This document shows positions 1 through 9,619 of a stretch of DNA of 64,000 nt, in pieces. This DNA is from Halalkalibacter akibai JCM 9157. GTDB taxonomy: Bacteria; Bacillota; Bacilli; Bacillales; Bacillaceae_D. The position numbers and the translations under genes were made by a program. Under the pieces are notes generated by a model that made no database searches, was not told the origin of the DNA, and saw nothing but the letters and a program-made list of their open reading frames with translations. Position 1 is the stretch's first letter. Every line of letters starts with the position of its first letter. Location: the NCBI RefSeq assembly GCF_000513135.1, contig NZ_BAUV01000003.1, positions 1 through 64,000 on the forward strand, written 5' to 3'.

Positions 1-20
1 TGCCTGAGGGGTCTCGGCCT

Positions 21-130
21 TACCTCTTAAGCAATGAGCGTAACCGTTGCAATCTTTTAAAGCTTGCTATGAGTGGGTTTCTCATAGCAGGCGCGCAACG
101 TGTGGAGCCATTGCCGCTCCATTTCACTAA
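21..130 (+). repeat. Structured repeat R1, copy A
   Basis: This is the first copy of a repeat family found six times in the window. Three nested helices are visible: P1 GCAATG (31-36) with CATTGC (109-114), P2 CGTTGC (45-50) with GCAACG (95-100), and P3 TGCTATGAG (65-73) with CTCATAGCA (81-89) closed by a 7-nt loop. It closely matches the minus-strand copy at 58.8 kb. The 5' flank, which carries an extra hairpin in other copies, runs towards the window edge and cannot be judged fully. Confidence 0.8.
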
Positions 131-188
131 GAGGATCACCTATTATGTAACAACAATTTTTGCAAGAACAGCCTACAATGAAAATTTT

Positions 189-233
189 AGAGTGCACTGA
201 AAGAAGTTAAAATGAACTTTTTCAATGCACTCT
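189..233 (-). terminator. Terminator of the sugar ABC permease operon
   Basis: A long inverted repeat (AGAGTGCA at 189-196 with TGCACTCT at 226-233, continuing inward) is followed on the minus strand by AAAATTTT. It lies just after the last permease gene, so it probably ends that transcript. Confidence 0.7.
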
Positions 234-261
234 ATGGGTTTTTTGAAAATTTGTTTAAGTC

Positions 262-1191
262 TTAACCTTTTACTCCACCTAGTGTTAACCCTTTAACAAA
301 GTATTTTTGTAAGAATGGATATACACAAATGATTGGAACAGATACGATAATTGTCATTGCTGCACGAACTGATTGTGGTGTAACTGTTTCAACAACACCA
401 CTCTGAGCGTTTGAAAAAGCACTCTGAGCGTTACCACCTGTCATAGAGTTAGAGTTTTGTAAAATTTTCATTAACTCGTATTGAAGCGTACTTAACTCTG
501 GTTTATGAGAGTTATATAGGAAAACGTCAAACCATTGGTTCCACTGACCTACTGCAACGAATAGAGAAACAGTTGCAATTACCGGTAAACACAATGGCAA
601 TGCAATTCTAAAGAACTGAGTGAATTCTCCTGCTCCGTCAATACGAGCAGATTCAAAAATAGTATCAGGCAATCCTTCGATAAAGGAACGAACAACGATT
701 AAGTTGAAAACTCCAATTAAACCAGGAATGATATAGATCCAGAACGTACCAATTAAAGAAAGCTCTCTCATTAAAAGGTAAGTTGGAATTAATCCACCGT
801 TTAAATACATCGTTAATACGAACGCAATCGTTACGAATTTCTTAAGAACAAAGTCTTTACGACTAATCGTGTAAGCGACCATTGCCGTACAGAATACAGA
901 TATAGCCGTTCCAAGAACAGTTCTTAATACAGAGATGACTCCAGCTTGCATCAATTGTGATTCACCAAAAATATGAGTGTAGTTATACCAAGTGAAAGCT
1001 CTTGGTAAAAGGTAAATTCCTCCTCGAACCGTATCTGATGCTTCATTTAACGATACCGCTAATGTGTTTAGCATCGGGTATAACATTACGATACAAAGGA
1101 AGATCATAAATGTAACATTTAATGTATCGAAAATCAGATCATCTAAGCCTCGTCGCTTACCTGCCATTTTGGCTAATAGCTTGTTATTCAT
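262..1191 (-). CDS. Carbohydrate ABC transporter permease (LplC/YtcP type)
   Basis: This 309-residue integral membrane protein has about six hydrophobic segments. The permease EAA motif lies near residues 180-200 (ESARIDGAGEFTQFFRIALP). It ends in VKGLTLGGVKG, typical of LplC/YtcP-type permeases that import complex oligosaccharides in Bacillaceae. It follows the partner permease by 12 bases on the same strand, so the two should be co-transcribed and form a heterodimeric channel. No ATPase is encoded nearby; such importers usually borrow a shared MsmX-type ATPase, which is inference here. A xylo-oligosaccharide substrate is inferred from the Rex-type hydrolase gene 8 kb away. Confidence 0.9.
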   Translation of the reverse strand: MNNKLLAKMAGKRRGLDDLIFDTLNVTFMIFLCIVMLYPMLNTLAVSLNEASDTVRGGIYLLPRAFTWYNYTHIFGESQLMQAGVISVLRTVLGTAISVFCTAMVAYTISRKDFVLKKFVTIAFVLTMYLNGGLIPTYLLMRELSLIGTFWIYIIPGLIGVFNLIVVRSFIEGLPDTIFESARIDGAGEFTQFFRIALPLCLPVIATVSLFVAVGQWNQWFDVFLYNSHKPELSTLQYELMKILQNSNSMTGGNAQSAFSNAQSGVVETVTPQSVRAAMTIIVSVPIICVYPFLQKYFVKGLTLGGVKG

Positions 1192-1203
1192 GATGCCCCT
1201 CCT

Positions 1204-2178
1204 CTAGAATAATCTTGCTTCACCCATTTTCTTAGCAATGGAGTTTGCAGAGAAAAGGAAAATAAAGCTTACTACTGTTTTAAAGATCCCAGCTGCTGTA
1301 GCTAAGGAGAAGTTCCCCATATTGATACCATAACGGAGTACAAATATATCTAAGTTTTCCGCATAATCCATATTCATGGAGTTCATTAATAAATATTGTG
1401 CTTCAAATCCAGACTCTAAAATATATCCTAAGTTCATAATTAATAAAATGATAATAACTGGCTTCATCCCTGGAAGGGTAATATACCAAATACGTTGTAA
1501 GCGCGAAGCCCCGTCAATTTCTGCAGCTTCAAATTGCTCTGTGTCAATCATCGTAATTGCAGCTAAGTAGATAATTGTGTTCCACCCTACGTTTTTCCAG
1601 ACATCAGCAGCCCCGATAATTCCCCAGAAATACTCTCCAACACCTAACCACATGATGTTTTCTCTTATAATACCTAGGTTGTTTAAGATGATGTTCACAA
1701 TCCCTGTTTCCACTGATAGAACTGCGGACACGAGACCTGCAGCAACTACCCATGATAGGAAGTGAGGCATATAACTTATTGTTTGTACAACTCGTTTAAA
1801 AGCAATGTTACGAAGCTCATTTAAAAGGATTGCTAGTCCAATAGCCGTAACAAAGCCAAGAACTAAGTTAATTAAACTCATAGCTAATGTGTTTCGTAAT
1901 ACCTCGAAAAACCTAGGATCTGTGAATAAGAATACGAAGTGTTTCATTCCTGCCCATTCTTGTTCAAGAAGCGGTCTTGCCGGACGAAAATCTTGGAAAG
2001 CGATTGCCCATCCTGCTAATGGCACATATCGAAAAATGATTAGCCAAATGAGAAAAGGAAGGCTCATTAATAGCAATGCTCTTTGTTCTATACATTTGTG
2101 TATGAATAATTTTATTCCAATAGGTTTCTTTGCAGGCTCCTTTGGAATTGGGTTGATTGGTGATGTTTGTAAAGACAC
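1204..2178 (-). CDS. Carbohydrate ABC transporter permease (LplB type)
   Basis: This 324-residue membrane protein has a short cytoplasmic N-terminus and about six transmembrane segments. Its EAA loop sits near residue 220 (EQFEAAEIDGASRLQRIWY), and it ends in KKMGEARLF, a usual ending of LplB-type permeases. It should pair with the permease just downstream to form the membrane part of an oligosaccharide importer. A strong hairpin with a T-tract separates it from the upstream binding-protein gene, so permease expression is probably lower than that of the binding protein. The start is preceded by a GGGAGG-like ribosome-binding site. Confidence 0.9.
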   Translation of the reverse strand: MSLQTSPINPIPKEPAKKPIGIKLFIHKCIEQRALLLMSLPFLIWLIIFRYVPLAGWAIAFQDFRPARPLLEQEWAGMKHFVFLFTDPRFFEVLRNTLAMSLINLVLGFVTAIGLAILLNELRNIAFKRVVQTISYMPHFLSWVVAAGLVSAVLSVETGIVNIILNNLGIIRENIMWLGVGEYFWGIIGAADVWKNVGWNTIIYLAAITMIDTEQFEAAEIDGASRLQRIWYITLPGMKPVIIILLIMNLGYILESGFEAQYLLMNSMNMDYAENLDIFVLRYGINMGNFSLATAAGIFKTVVSFIFLFSANSIAKKMGEARLF

Positions 2179-2215
2179 TTGTTCTCCCTCCCTGTTGTCA
2201 AACCTAATAAATCTA

Positions 2216-2267
2216 AAAAGGGGAGCGAAGACAACTCCAGATATTCGGTTGTCTTCGCTCCTTTTTT
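2216..2267 (-). terminator. Intra-operon terminator between binding protein and permeases
   Basis: On the minus strand a 14-bp perfect stem (GGAGCGAAGACAAC with its complement) ends in CCCTTTTT. It lies between the solute-binding gene and the first permease gene. Such hairpins commonly set a high binding-protein to permease ratio by partial termination; that function is inferred. Confidence 0.75.
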
Positions 2268-2273
2268 AACAAA

Positions 2274-3952
2274 TTACCATTCGCCATTTACACGTTTTTT
2301 AACTACGTCTGTAAAGAATTGCTCATATCCTTCTACATCAAGCGCTCTATATGCAGTAGTGAAATCTTCCCACTCTTTTTCAAAGTTAGCAGGATCAGCT
2401 AATACAATTCGAGCATAATGTCTTTTAATTATTTCCTCAGAACGCTCTGAGAAGATATGTTGTGGTGAACCTTGCTCAACGTTTGCACTCCATGTAGGAT
2501 ACCAAGGACGCTCTTCGGGAGCAGAGAATAACTCAGCAAATGTGCTAATACCATAAGCGTCTAAATACTCGCGATCACCGTCTCTGTATGTCGCTAGAGC
2601 TACTTCTGGCTGTCTACGTGGTTCTACCGCATTCCCATCAGAGAACGAACCATTAATACGAGGCCAGCTCCACTCAAAAGTTGTCATACCAAAGTCTTCT
2701 CTAAATTGTTGGTTTTCAACAAGTGCAATTTGCTCATCTGTTTGATAGTAACGTCCATCTTCATTAACTGTATAGTGCTCGCCTTCATTACCCCAGAAAA
2801 CTAATTTTTGGTTTTCTTCTTTGATCAAGTTATCCCAGTATTGAATGATTCGCTCAGGATTTTTTGCAGATACGGTAATACCAACTCCGCGGTTTCCAGT
2901 GAATGTTGGCGGCTCAAGATATTGATCTGTAATAGATTCATCAAAAACAACTGGTAGGGCCATATATTCTTTGTCAGGGTCACCTGCATCTCGTAGTGCA
3001 TTTGTTGCATTACCAAACTGCCAACCGTAATCGAAGAATCCTAGAACACGTCCAGAAGTTAACTTCGCTAAATATTCATCGTAGTTCATAACAAACATTT
3101 CTTGGTCTAAGTTACCTTCAGCATTAAGTGTATTTAATGTTTCTAACCAACGTTTAGCATAGTCAGAATCTGCATAAACTTTAGCTTCGTGAGTATCCAT
3201 ATCAACCATAACGGCACCATCGTTTGGATAACCCGCTAAATGATTTGGAATGTTAGAAAAAGCAAAGAATCTCCAGTCATAAGTTAAACCAGTAAACGGA
3301 ATTGTTTTCATACCGTCAATTTCAGGATTTTCTGCTGCGTAACGAGTAATTACATCTAAATATTCATCTAATGTTTTAATTTCAGGGAAACCATATTCTT
3401 TAAGAACTCCGCGTTGAATCCAGAAAGCACCTTGGTCAATATTTGGATTCGGTTGAAACTCATTTACTGTAGCTCCGAAAGGATGATATAGATGTTGCCA
3501 TCATCACTTGTAAACATAGGAAGATACTCTTCATAAGCTTTAAGAATGTTTTGTCCATGCTCTTCAAGTAAATCATTTAGAGGAATGAATGCTCCTGCAT
3601 CTAGTAATGTGTCAATACCAGCATCTGGAACGATAACATCTGGATAGTTACCACCCGCAACCATAACACCGATCTTTTGGTTAAGGTCTCCAACTAAATG
3701 TTCAAGTCTGAAATTAACTCCTGTTTCTTCTTCAAACTTTTTACCAAGTGTTGTTTCATTTGTGTTTAAATCTTTTCCTGCTGCACCTGCGTTAAACAAG
3801 TGATACGTAACTGGTTCTTTTGATGTTTCTGTTGAATCAGAGTCAGCATCAGGCTTAGACTCAGAGTTAGTCTCACTGTTGTTCGAACATGCTGCAAAAA
3901 CTAATAGTAATGATAAAACAAGGACTATGAATAAATAACTTTTCTTAAACAT
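2274..3952 (-). pseudogene. Oligosaccharide ABC transporter solute-binding lipoprotein (LplA-like), frameshifted
   Basis: The N-terminal part (3952 to about 3464) starts with a lipoprotein signal peptide ending in the lipobox FAAC and then a Ser/Glu/Asp-rich linker. It reads into GNIYIILSELQ and stops. The sequence continues without a break in another frame from about 3490 (HPFGATVNEFQPNPN onward) through MKTIPFTGL to the end at 2274. Joined by one frame change the product would be about 559 residues, a normal length for LplA-family binding proteins. The break lies at CTATATCATCC (minus strand), consistent with one lost T or two added bases. It would be the extracellular ligand receptor for the two downstream permeases. 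It may be a decayed gene or a sequence error. Confidence 0.85.
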
Positions 3953-3994
3953 TTGACATCCCCTTCCGGATATTTATCTAGCGCTTTCTAAATA

Positions 3995-4008
3995 TGAAAG
4001 CACTTTCA
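3995..4008. promoter_or_regulatory. cre-like CcpA site upstream of the binding-protein gene
   Basis: TGAAAGCACTTTCA is a perfect palindrome that resembles the catabolite-responsive element consensus. It lies 43-56 bases upstream of the binding-protein start. A second AGCGCT core sits at 3980-3985. CcpA repression of this sugar locus is inferred. Confidence 0.6.
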
Positions 4009-4364
4009 TTATAGCGTTTACAATGGTTTGCGGTGACCATCTAAACTATAGTTCTAACTTTGAGAAGTATAGTTTTTTCATAATTTTAAATATTTGACTC
4101 TGTAAAACTCGTTTATTCTATTAACACGATAGCTACATTTTGTTGATAACCTCAATACTCTAATTTGTGAAGTTGTTTTTAATGGGTAGGAAGGTGGGAG
4201 GAGCTAAGTCTCGGCTAAACCCGTGAGTTTTTGTCCTTACCATTAATTCCCGCAGAGGCAGAATGACTTTCGCACCATTTCATATGAGGAATAGCCCTAT
4301 TCCAAGGCAACGATTTTACTGAAACCAACAGATTGTGCGAACATAACCAATGTAAAAAGTGAAA

Positions 4365-4403
4365 AAGGTGTTCTAAAAAGGAATGATCCTTTTCAGAACA
4401 CCT
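4365..4403 (-). terminator. Terminator of the two-component operon
   Basis: The minus strand reads AGGTGTTCT, a loop region, AGAACACCT and then TTTTTCAC. The hairpin starts 20 bases after the histidine kinase stop codon. The remaining intergenic DNA at 3953-4364 shows only the cre-like site and AT-rich DNA. Confidence 0.75.
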
Positions 4404-4423
4404 CACGTAAATTCACTAGTTTT

Positions 4424-6161
4424 TTACCTATCGGCTGGTAGTCTAATTTCTACCTTTGTACCTGTATCTGAATTACTAGTAATTGAAAAATCAAAGTCAT
4501 TTTTATAATAAAGTTTTAACCTGTAATAAACATTTTTTATTCCAACACTGTCACCCATGGACTCTCCATTTTCTAAACTTTGCATTAGTTTAGTTAGTTG
4601 TTCCTTTTCCATTCCAAGTCCATTATCTGTAATGGTAAAATACAGGTTTTTGTTTCTATTTTTAATGCTAATATGAATTTTTCCATTCTCTTTAATAGAC
4701 TCAACACCATGAATACTAGCATTTTCGACAAAAGGTAGGAAGACCATATTAGGGATAATACAGTCATAAGCCTCATCATCTATTTGAAACTCAAAATCAA
4801 TTTTATCACCAAACCTATACTTTTGAATTTCAAGGAAACACGTAATCAAAATAAGTTCTTCTCTAACGGTTTGAAAATCTTTACCCCATGTGAGAGAATT
4901 CCTAAAGATCTTGGCCATGTTTTGAATAATTTTAGCGGTTTCTTTTTCTCCTTTTATAACACTTCTCATTCTTATGGTTTCAAGAGCATTAAATAAGAAA
5001 TGAGGATTAATTTGGCTTTGTAATGCGCTAAGTTGAGCTTGTTTTTCCCTTATTTCTAGATCTTTTTTCTCAATATTGGCAATATAAACCTCGTTGATTA
5101 GCTTATTAATTGTGCGAGACATATTGTTAAACTCATTCGTTAACTCTCCAATTTCATCTTTATCTCCTGCAAACTCAATCAGTTCAAAGTTCTGTTTCTT
5201 CATCTTCTTTATATATCTAAGAACACGTAATAATCTCGCGTGAATAGATTTTGAAATCAAAATAATTAGTAAAGTTGGGAGAATAAAAGTGATGGTTGCT
5301 AAAATAACAATAAATTGTCTAGAGTTATAAAGTTCTTCTAGAAGCACGTCCTCTTTAACTGTTCCAACAATTTGCATTCCTTCCGAATAGCTTTGAGGGA
5401 GAACTTGATTCTCAACGATAATTGTCCCATCAGGAATTTCCAACTGTTCGAAAGTCAAATTATTGCTTCGCCAATCAATGGAGTTATTGGAGGTGTATTC
5501 AATGCTACCATTTCCATTTAATAAGTAAACATCACCTTGAAAAGCAATATTATTGAAAATATGCCTTAACGTTAAGGGATTTAGATCTATTCTGACAATT
5601 TTTTGGTATTCACTTCTGTTTTTGTAATAATCAAGTTCCCTAATAATACTAAAAAGCTCACTATTCAAATTTGGATTTGTCCTTATTAAAATCGGATGCT
5701 TTACCTCTGTTAATCTTGCATACCAATCATGCTCCATAGTAAATTCATTTATCGGTCTAACTCCTCCAGCAAAAATAATTGAAGGATTATCGGTGTAAAA
5801 GGAAACCGATTGTATCGAATAATAGAGTGGGCTATATCTGTTGTATTCAAGTAAATAAAAATCATAAGCCTCTACATAATCAATTGCTGAATCATATTCT
5901 GTATCAAAGAAATCGTAAATTCTTGTATCTGTATAGAAGCTTGAAGATATACCTACTGCCTGGTCAACTACATTAACAAATTCATTGGATATTTGGTCTA
6001 AAAGTAGCTGCACATCATGCATTTTTTTGTTTTTTTATGTTGTTTGATGTGACTTGGTAAAACACAATATTTGTAAAAATGATAGGTATAAACACACAAA
6101 ATATATATAAGATGAGCAACTTATTTCTAAGCTTTATATTATTCAATTTGAAAGGAAGCAT
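4424..6161 (-). pseudogene. YesM-type sensor histidine kinase, frameshifted near the N-terminus
   Basis: The main reading frame (6022-4424, 532 residues) has an extracellular sensor region, a transmembrane segment near residues 235-258, a HAMP-like segment, and the YesM-class kinase core: ALQSQINPHFLFNALETIR with the phosphorylatable His, then ATPase motifs VENASIHG and TDNGLGM. It lacks the first transmembrane helix. That helix is encoded just upstream in another frame, from ATG at 6161 (MLPFKLNN.., hydrophobic LLILYIFCVFIPIIF), and meets the main frame at a run of seven A (minus strand). Removing one A fuses the two into about 578 residues. The kinase would sense oligosaccharide and signal to the response regulator 18 bases upstream. 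Either a real frameshift or a homopolymer error. Confidence 0.85.
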
Positions 6162-6179
6162 AATCTATTCCTACTTTTA

Positions 6180-7760
6180 TCATTTTTTTAGTAATTGATT
6201 TCGATATTCTGTTGGAGTCATTTTACTTACCTTCTCAAACTGTGTTACGAAATAATCAGTGCTACCAAAACCAACCTTTTCCGCTATTTCATAAACTCGA
6301 AGATCCGTCTTTCGAAGAAGGTTTTTCGCTTCATCTATACGGAGCGTTAGTAAATACTCTTTAAAGTATACCCCAAATGTCTTTTTAAATAATTGACCTA
6401 AGTAAACAGGGTTCATATAAAATTTACTGGCAATGCTTTTAAGACTAATATTTTCATGATAGTTTTTCTCAACGTATGCCTTTAATTTATAAATGTCACC
6501 CTTCATGTTTTCCTTTCGGAGTTCTTGGATGACAACTGCACCTTCGAGGAGGTAATTAGTGAATAGTCTTTTTAATTCATCCAATGTTAAATTATATTTC
6601 TCCCAATTTGTCATTGCAGGAAGAGATATAATTCTTTTTTCTTCGCCATCCATGTCATTTATCGTTTGAATCACTTTATGAACACAGCGATTAATAGACG
6701 TTTTGATTGCGCTAGGATCAAAACTATGGGTTTCGAATTCCGAGAAGATCTTATTGATAACATGATGAATCTCGGAAGGATTGTTTTCTTCTAATTGTTC
6801 CATAAGTGAGATATACAATTTGTTATTTAGCTCAGTATAGCTTGTTTTCAAATCCTTCACTTCATCATAGATAATGACGTTTGTATTTTTCAAAACATAT
6901 TTGTAGTTTCTAATACTATTAGCTGTATCATATGATTCTTTAACGTCTGATAAATCAGAGACTTTAGTGCCGATGTAGATCATAACAGGTGTGTTAAGAG
7001 TGAGTTCGATTTCAGTTCTTATTTTTTCTGCTAATTGATCTATCGTTCCTTTAAACTTTAGAAGGTGGTTGCTTGTAATTAGAAAACCAGTTGATTCATC
7101 GGGTTGTTCATAAATTGCTAAATAACTAGGATCTTTACATAGTTTTTCTACTGCTTCACTAAGAATATCTTTTATTAAACTATTTTTCCCCTGTATAGCA
7201 TCTTGTTCTGTTTGGGTTAAATTATTTAATTCTACATTTACATAATAATAATTTCCACCCTTGTAGAAATCTCCCAACAATGACGCCAATAAATCAACCT
7301 TTTTCTTATCCACTTCTGCCCAAGTATGGGTAAATATTTGATTAAGAAGCAACTTCTCTTTCTCTGTATGATTTGCTTTTTCAGCTTCTAATTTATCTCT
7401 AAGCTTTAACAATGTAGCTTGTAGATCTTCTTGATCAATAGGTTTTAAGACAAAATCAATAACTCCCCATCTAACAGCCTTTTGTGCATAGGAGAAGTCA
7501 TTATAGCCACTAACAATAATAAACTTGGAATTGACCTTTAACTTTTCTTTTGTTTGTTCTATTAACTCTAGTCCATTGAGAACAGGCATTCTAATATCTG
7601 TAATAACTAAGTCTGGTTTTATATCTTTAATAATTTTTAGGGCATCTTCGCCATTTGCCGCTTCGGCTACAACTTCAAACCCGCATTCTTCCCAATCAAT
7701 TAAACTTTTTAAACCTTGTCTTACGAAAACCTCATCATCGACCAAAACAGTTCTAAACAT
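6180..7760 (-). CDS. YesN-type response regulator (REC plus AraC-type HTH)
   Basis: This 526-residue protein has an N-terminal receiver domain (residues 1-120) with the acidic pair in LVDDE, the phospho-acceptor Asp in DLVITDIRMP and the Lys in FVLKPID. A long, poorly conserved middle region follows, then a C-terminal AraC/XylS DNA-binding domain (about 430-526) with ISLKSIASKFYMNPVYLGQLFKK and the second helix-turn-helix VYEIAEKVGFGSTDYFVTQF. It precedes the kinase gene in the same operon and probably activates the neighbouring binding-protein, permease and hydrolase genes. A good cre site lies about 110 bases upstream of its start. Confidence 0.92.
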   Translation of the reverse strand: MFRTVLVDDEVFVRQGLKSLIDWEECGFEVVAEAANGEDALKIIKDIKPDLVITDIRMPVLNGLELIEQTKEKLKVNSKFIIVSGYNDFSYAQKAVRWGVIDFVLKPIDQEDLQATLLKLRDKLEAEKANHTEKEKLLLNQIFTHTWAEVDKKKVDLLASLLGDFYKGGNYYYVNVELNNLTQTEQDAIQGKNSLIKDILSEAVEKLCKDPSYLAIYEQPDESTGFLITSNHLLKFKGTIDQLAEKIRTEIELTLNTPVMIYIGTKVSDLSDVKESYDTANSIRNYKYVLKNTNVIIYDEVKDLKTSYTELNNKLYISLMEQLEENNPSEIHHVINKIFSEFETHSFDPSAIKTSINRCVHKVIQTINDMDGEEKRIISLPAMTNWEKYNLTLDELKRLFTNYLLEGAVVIQELRKENMKGDIYKLKAYVEKNYHENISLKSIASKFYMNPVYLGQLFKKTFGVYFKEYLLTLRIDEAKNLLRKTDLRVYEIAEKVGFGSTDYFVTQFEKVSKMTPTEYRNQLLKK

Positions 7761-7868
7761 TTATTCAACTCCCTTGTAAATCGTGTTGAGTTCTAATTTT
7801 AAAAATTGATGTAATCTCGACACCTTTCTACAATAATTATTTTTATTATAAGCCATCACACTTCAATT

Positions 7869-7882
7869 TGAAAACGCTATCA
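7869..7882. promoter_or_regulatory. cre site upstream of the response regulator
   Basis: TGAAAACGCTATCA fits the B. subtilis cre consensus TGWAANCGNTNWCA at every defined position. It sits upstream of the two-component operon, which suggests carbon catabolite repression by CcpA. Confidence 0.7.
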
Positions 7883-7889
7883 CTTATAA

Positions 7890-7934
7890 CAAAAAAGCCA
7901 GTATACACTTTATGATCTGGTTGCATACTGGCTA
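7890..7934 (-). terminator. Terminator after the YesL-like gene
   Basis: On the minus strand AGCCAGTATGC and GTATACTGGCT form the stem, followed by TTTTTTG. It separates the YesL/lipoprotein transcript from the two-component operon. Confidence 0.8.
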
Positions 7935-7960
7935 TGATTATTTAATTATAATCTCATTTT

Positions 7961-8599
7961 TTACTGGGCTGTAGCAAGTCTTTCCTTTTTCATTTCAATT
8001 CTGTTAAACGAAAGGTGAGCACTCCACATAATAATGAATCCGATTAAACTCACACCAAAAAACGGAATAAGTCCAGGTACTAAGTAGAATAGATAGGCTA
8101 ATAATCCAAAACTAATCAATAGGGTAACAAATGCTAGCGGATTTACAATGCCGATAATAAGAGCTACTTTTAAATATTGAAACAACTTCATATCGTAATG
8201 TATATATGCAGGTATCACATAGCATAAAGTAATAAAATAGAAGAGGATAGATGCATACCATCCTAGTGCTAAAATCGTGTGCATGAAACCATTAACTGTA
8301 CCTAAATACAAATAATTAAAATAAATTAAATAAGCACCAGCTAAGAAGGCTATTCCTAATATGTTTATCTTAATAAACTCTTTTTTATAGGTCATTACAA
8401 ACGGAACAAAAATATCAGCGTCACCATTTCCCATCAGCCATTTCCTCATGATGGTAAACATTGCTACAGTTGCAGGTAAAAAACCAAATATACCTAAACC
8501 TAAAATGGTAAAAACGATCCACAGTAAGTTAATATAAGCTAATTTCCAAATCCAGTTACAGATACGATAAAAACCGCTAGACATCCAACTAGGTTCCAT
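7961..8599 (-). CDS. YesL family (DUF624) membrane protein
   Basis: This 212-residue protein has about five or six hydrophobic segments. It resembles the YesL family, whose genes commonly neighbour YesMN two-component systems and LplABC-type sugar importers in Bacilli. The N-terminal signature (ICNWIWKLAYINLLWIVFT) and the conserved GIFGFLPATVAMF segment support this. Its molecular function is not established; a role in membrane sensing or transporter assembly is a guess. It lies 45 bases after the small lipoprotein gene and is probably co-transcribed with it. Confidence 0.85.
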   Translation of the reverse strand: MEPSWMSSGFYRICNWIWKLAYINLLWIVFTILGLGIFGFLPATVAMFTIMRKWLMGNGDADIFVPFVMTYKKEFIKINILGIAFLAGAYLIYFNYLYLGTVNGFMHTILALGWYASILFYFITLCYVIPAYIHYDMKLFQYLKVALIIGIVNPLAFVTLLISFGLLAYLFYLVPGLIPFFGVSLIGFIIMWSAHLSFNRIEMKKERLATAQ

Positions 8600-8644
8600 C
8601 AGTTTCTCCCCCTAACTATTGGTTGTTTCTAAGGTGAACTAAAT

Positions 8645-9205
8645 CTATTCTATCTCATATAACGCCTTAAGGATATGAGTAGCTTTTTCCTTATGAGGAC
8701 TGCCCTTTGTGACTACTCCTATTAAGGGTGACTGAAGGGTTAAACCCAAATCTCTTAATAGTCTTGAATCGTTAGTTAATGATACGCCAAAGAGGCTTGT
8801 TTTTCCTGTTTCTTCATCTTCAAAATACAAGTCAGGATTAGCCTTAAGCTCTGGTGATGAAACTAAGATAGAATCTAATTCAAGAAGGCCAAAAGGATCC
8901 ATTAATATCAATTTAAGTGACTCATCGACAATGAAGACATCTACTTGTTTTGCTAAAATTTCAATGGTCAACTTGTCATGAGAGGGAGGATAAAGTTGAA
9001 CGTTAATTTCTAAATCCTCAACTTCGAAGCCACCTTCGACCAGAATGTCTCTTAAATAAGAATCAAATTTCCAATTTATATTCGACGGAATGTTCGAGAG
9101 AAACATCACATCTAAAGTGCTTTTGTTCATTTCTTCGTTCTTACCACAAGAGCTAACTGTAAGAAGCAGAAGAAACATAACTGCCACTATACCAAGCTTT
9201 CTCAT
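8645..9205 (-). CDS. Putative small lipoprotein of the sugar locus
   Basis: I chose the ATG at 9205 (MRKLGIVAV...), giving 186 residues, because AGAGGA lies just upstream and a clear lipoprotein signal peptide follows, ending in the lipobox VSSC. The mature part is acidic. Segments such as VDVFIVDESLKLILMDPFG and GVVTKGSPHKEKA loosely suggest a periplasmic-binding-protein-like fold, but I do not recognise a family. It sits first in a probable two-gene transcript with the YesL-like gene, with a cre-like site about 37 bases upstream of its start. A role in sugar sensing or uptake is inferred only from context. Confidence 0.75.
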   Translation of the reverse strand: MRKLGIVAVMFLLLLTVSSCGKNEEMNKSTLDVMFLSNIPSNINWKFDSYLRDILVEGGFEVEDLEINVQLYPPSHDKLTIEILAKQVDVFIVDESLKLILMDPFGLLELDSILVSSPELKANPDLYFEDEETGKTSLFGVSLTNDSRLLRDLGLTLQSPLIGVVTKGSPHKEKATHILKALYEIE

Positions 9206-9241
9206 GTCGTTTCCTCTTTTCACTATTTTAGTGATGTTATA

Positions 9242-9255
9242 TTTAAGCGCTTTCA
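9242..9255. promoter_or_regulatory. cre-like site upstream of the lipoprotein gene
   Basis: On the minus strand the site reads TGAAAGCGCTTAAA, which matches the cre consensus except near its last bases. It probably serves the leftward lipoprotein/YesL transcript. Confidence 0.5.
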
Positions 9256-9578
9256 CACTTCTTGAAATAAAAAAAACAAAATAGATTGACTCGTATATAA
9301 TACGATAGTTACATGTATTTTGATAGGGAATAAACTATAGAATATGTTTAAATTAGTTAATATCTTTGTTTTAACAAGCTTGCATTCTAGTAGTAAGATG
9401 GAGTGCATTGGAACGAAAAAATGAAGAAAGACATTCTTACTATTTCAAGCAGAATCATTAAAGGAAGGTTCTGTTTTCCCCTTTATAACTATATTTTTTA
9501 AAGTAAGTTCTTTATTTCCCCTAATCCTACTAAATGGTTGATTTGATATAATTTTAACAGAAACGTTAGCTTCATTGT

Positions 9579-9592
9579 TGTAAGCGCTTTAT
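9579..9592. promoter_or_regulatory. cre-like site upstream of the oligoxylanase gene
   Basis: TGTAAGCGCTTTAT contains the palindromic AAGCGCTT core of strong cre sites, with mismatches at the 3' end. It lies about 30 bases upstream of the GH8 gene, a position expected for CcpA repression. Confidence 0.55.
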
Positions 9593-9619
9593 TTGATGAC
9601 ATTAGGAGGGATGATGTAA

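Noticed and set aside
4424-6022. YesM kinase starting at the ATG at 6022
   Set aside because: This start lacks a ribosome-binding site and the first transmembrane helix, which is encoded just upstream in another frame; a one-base change restores the normal protein.
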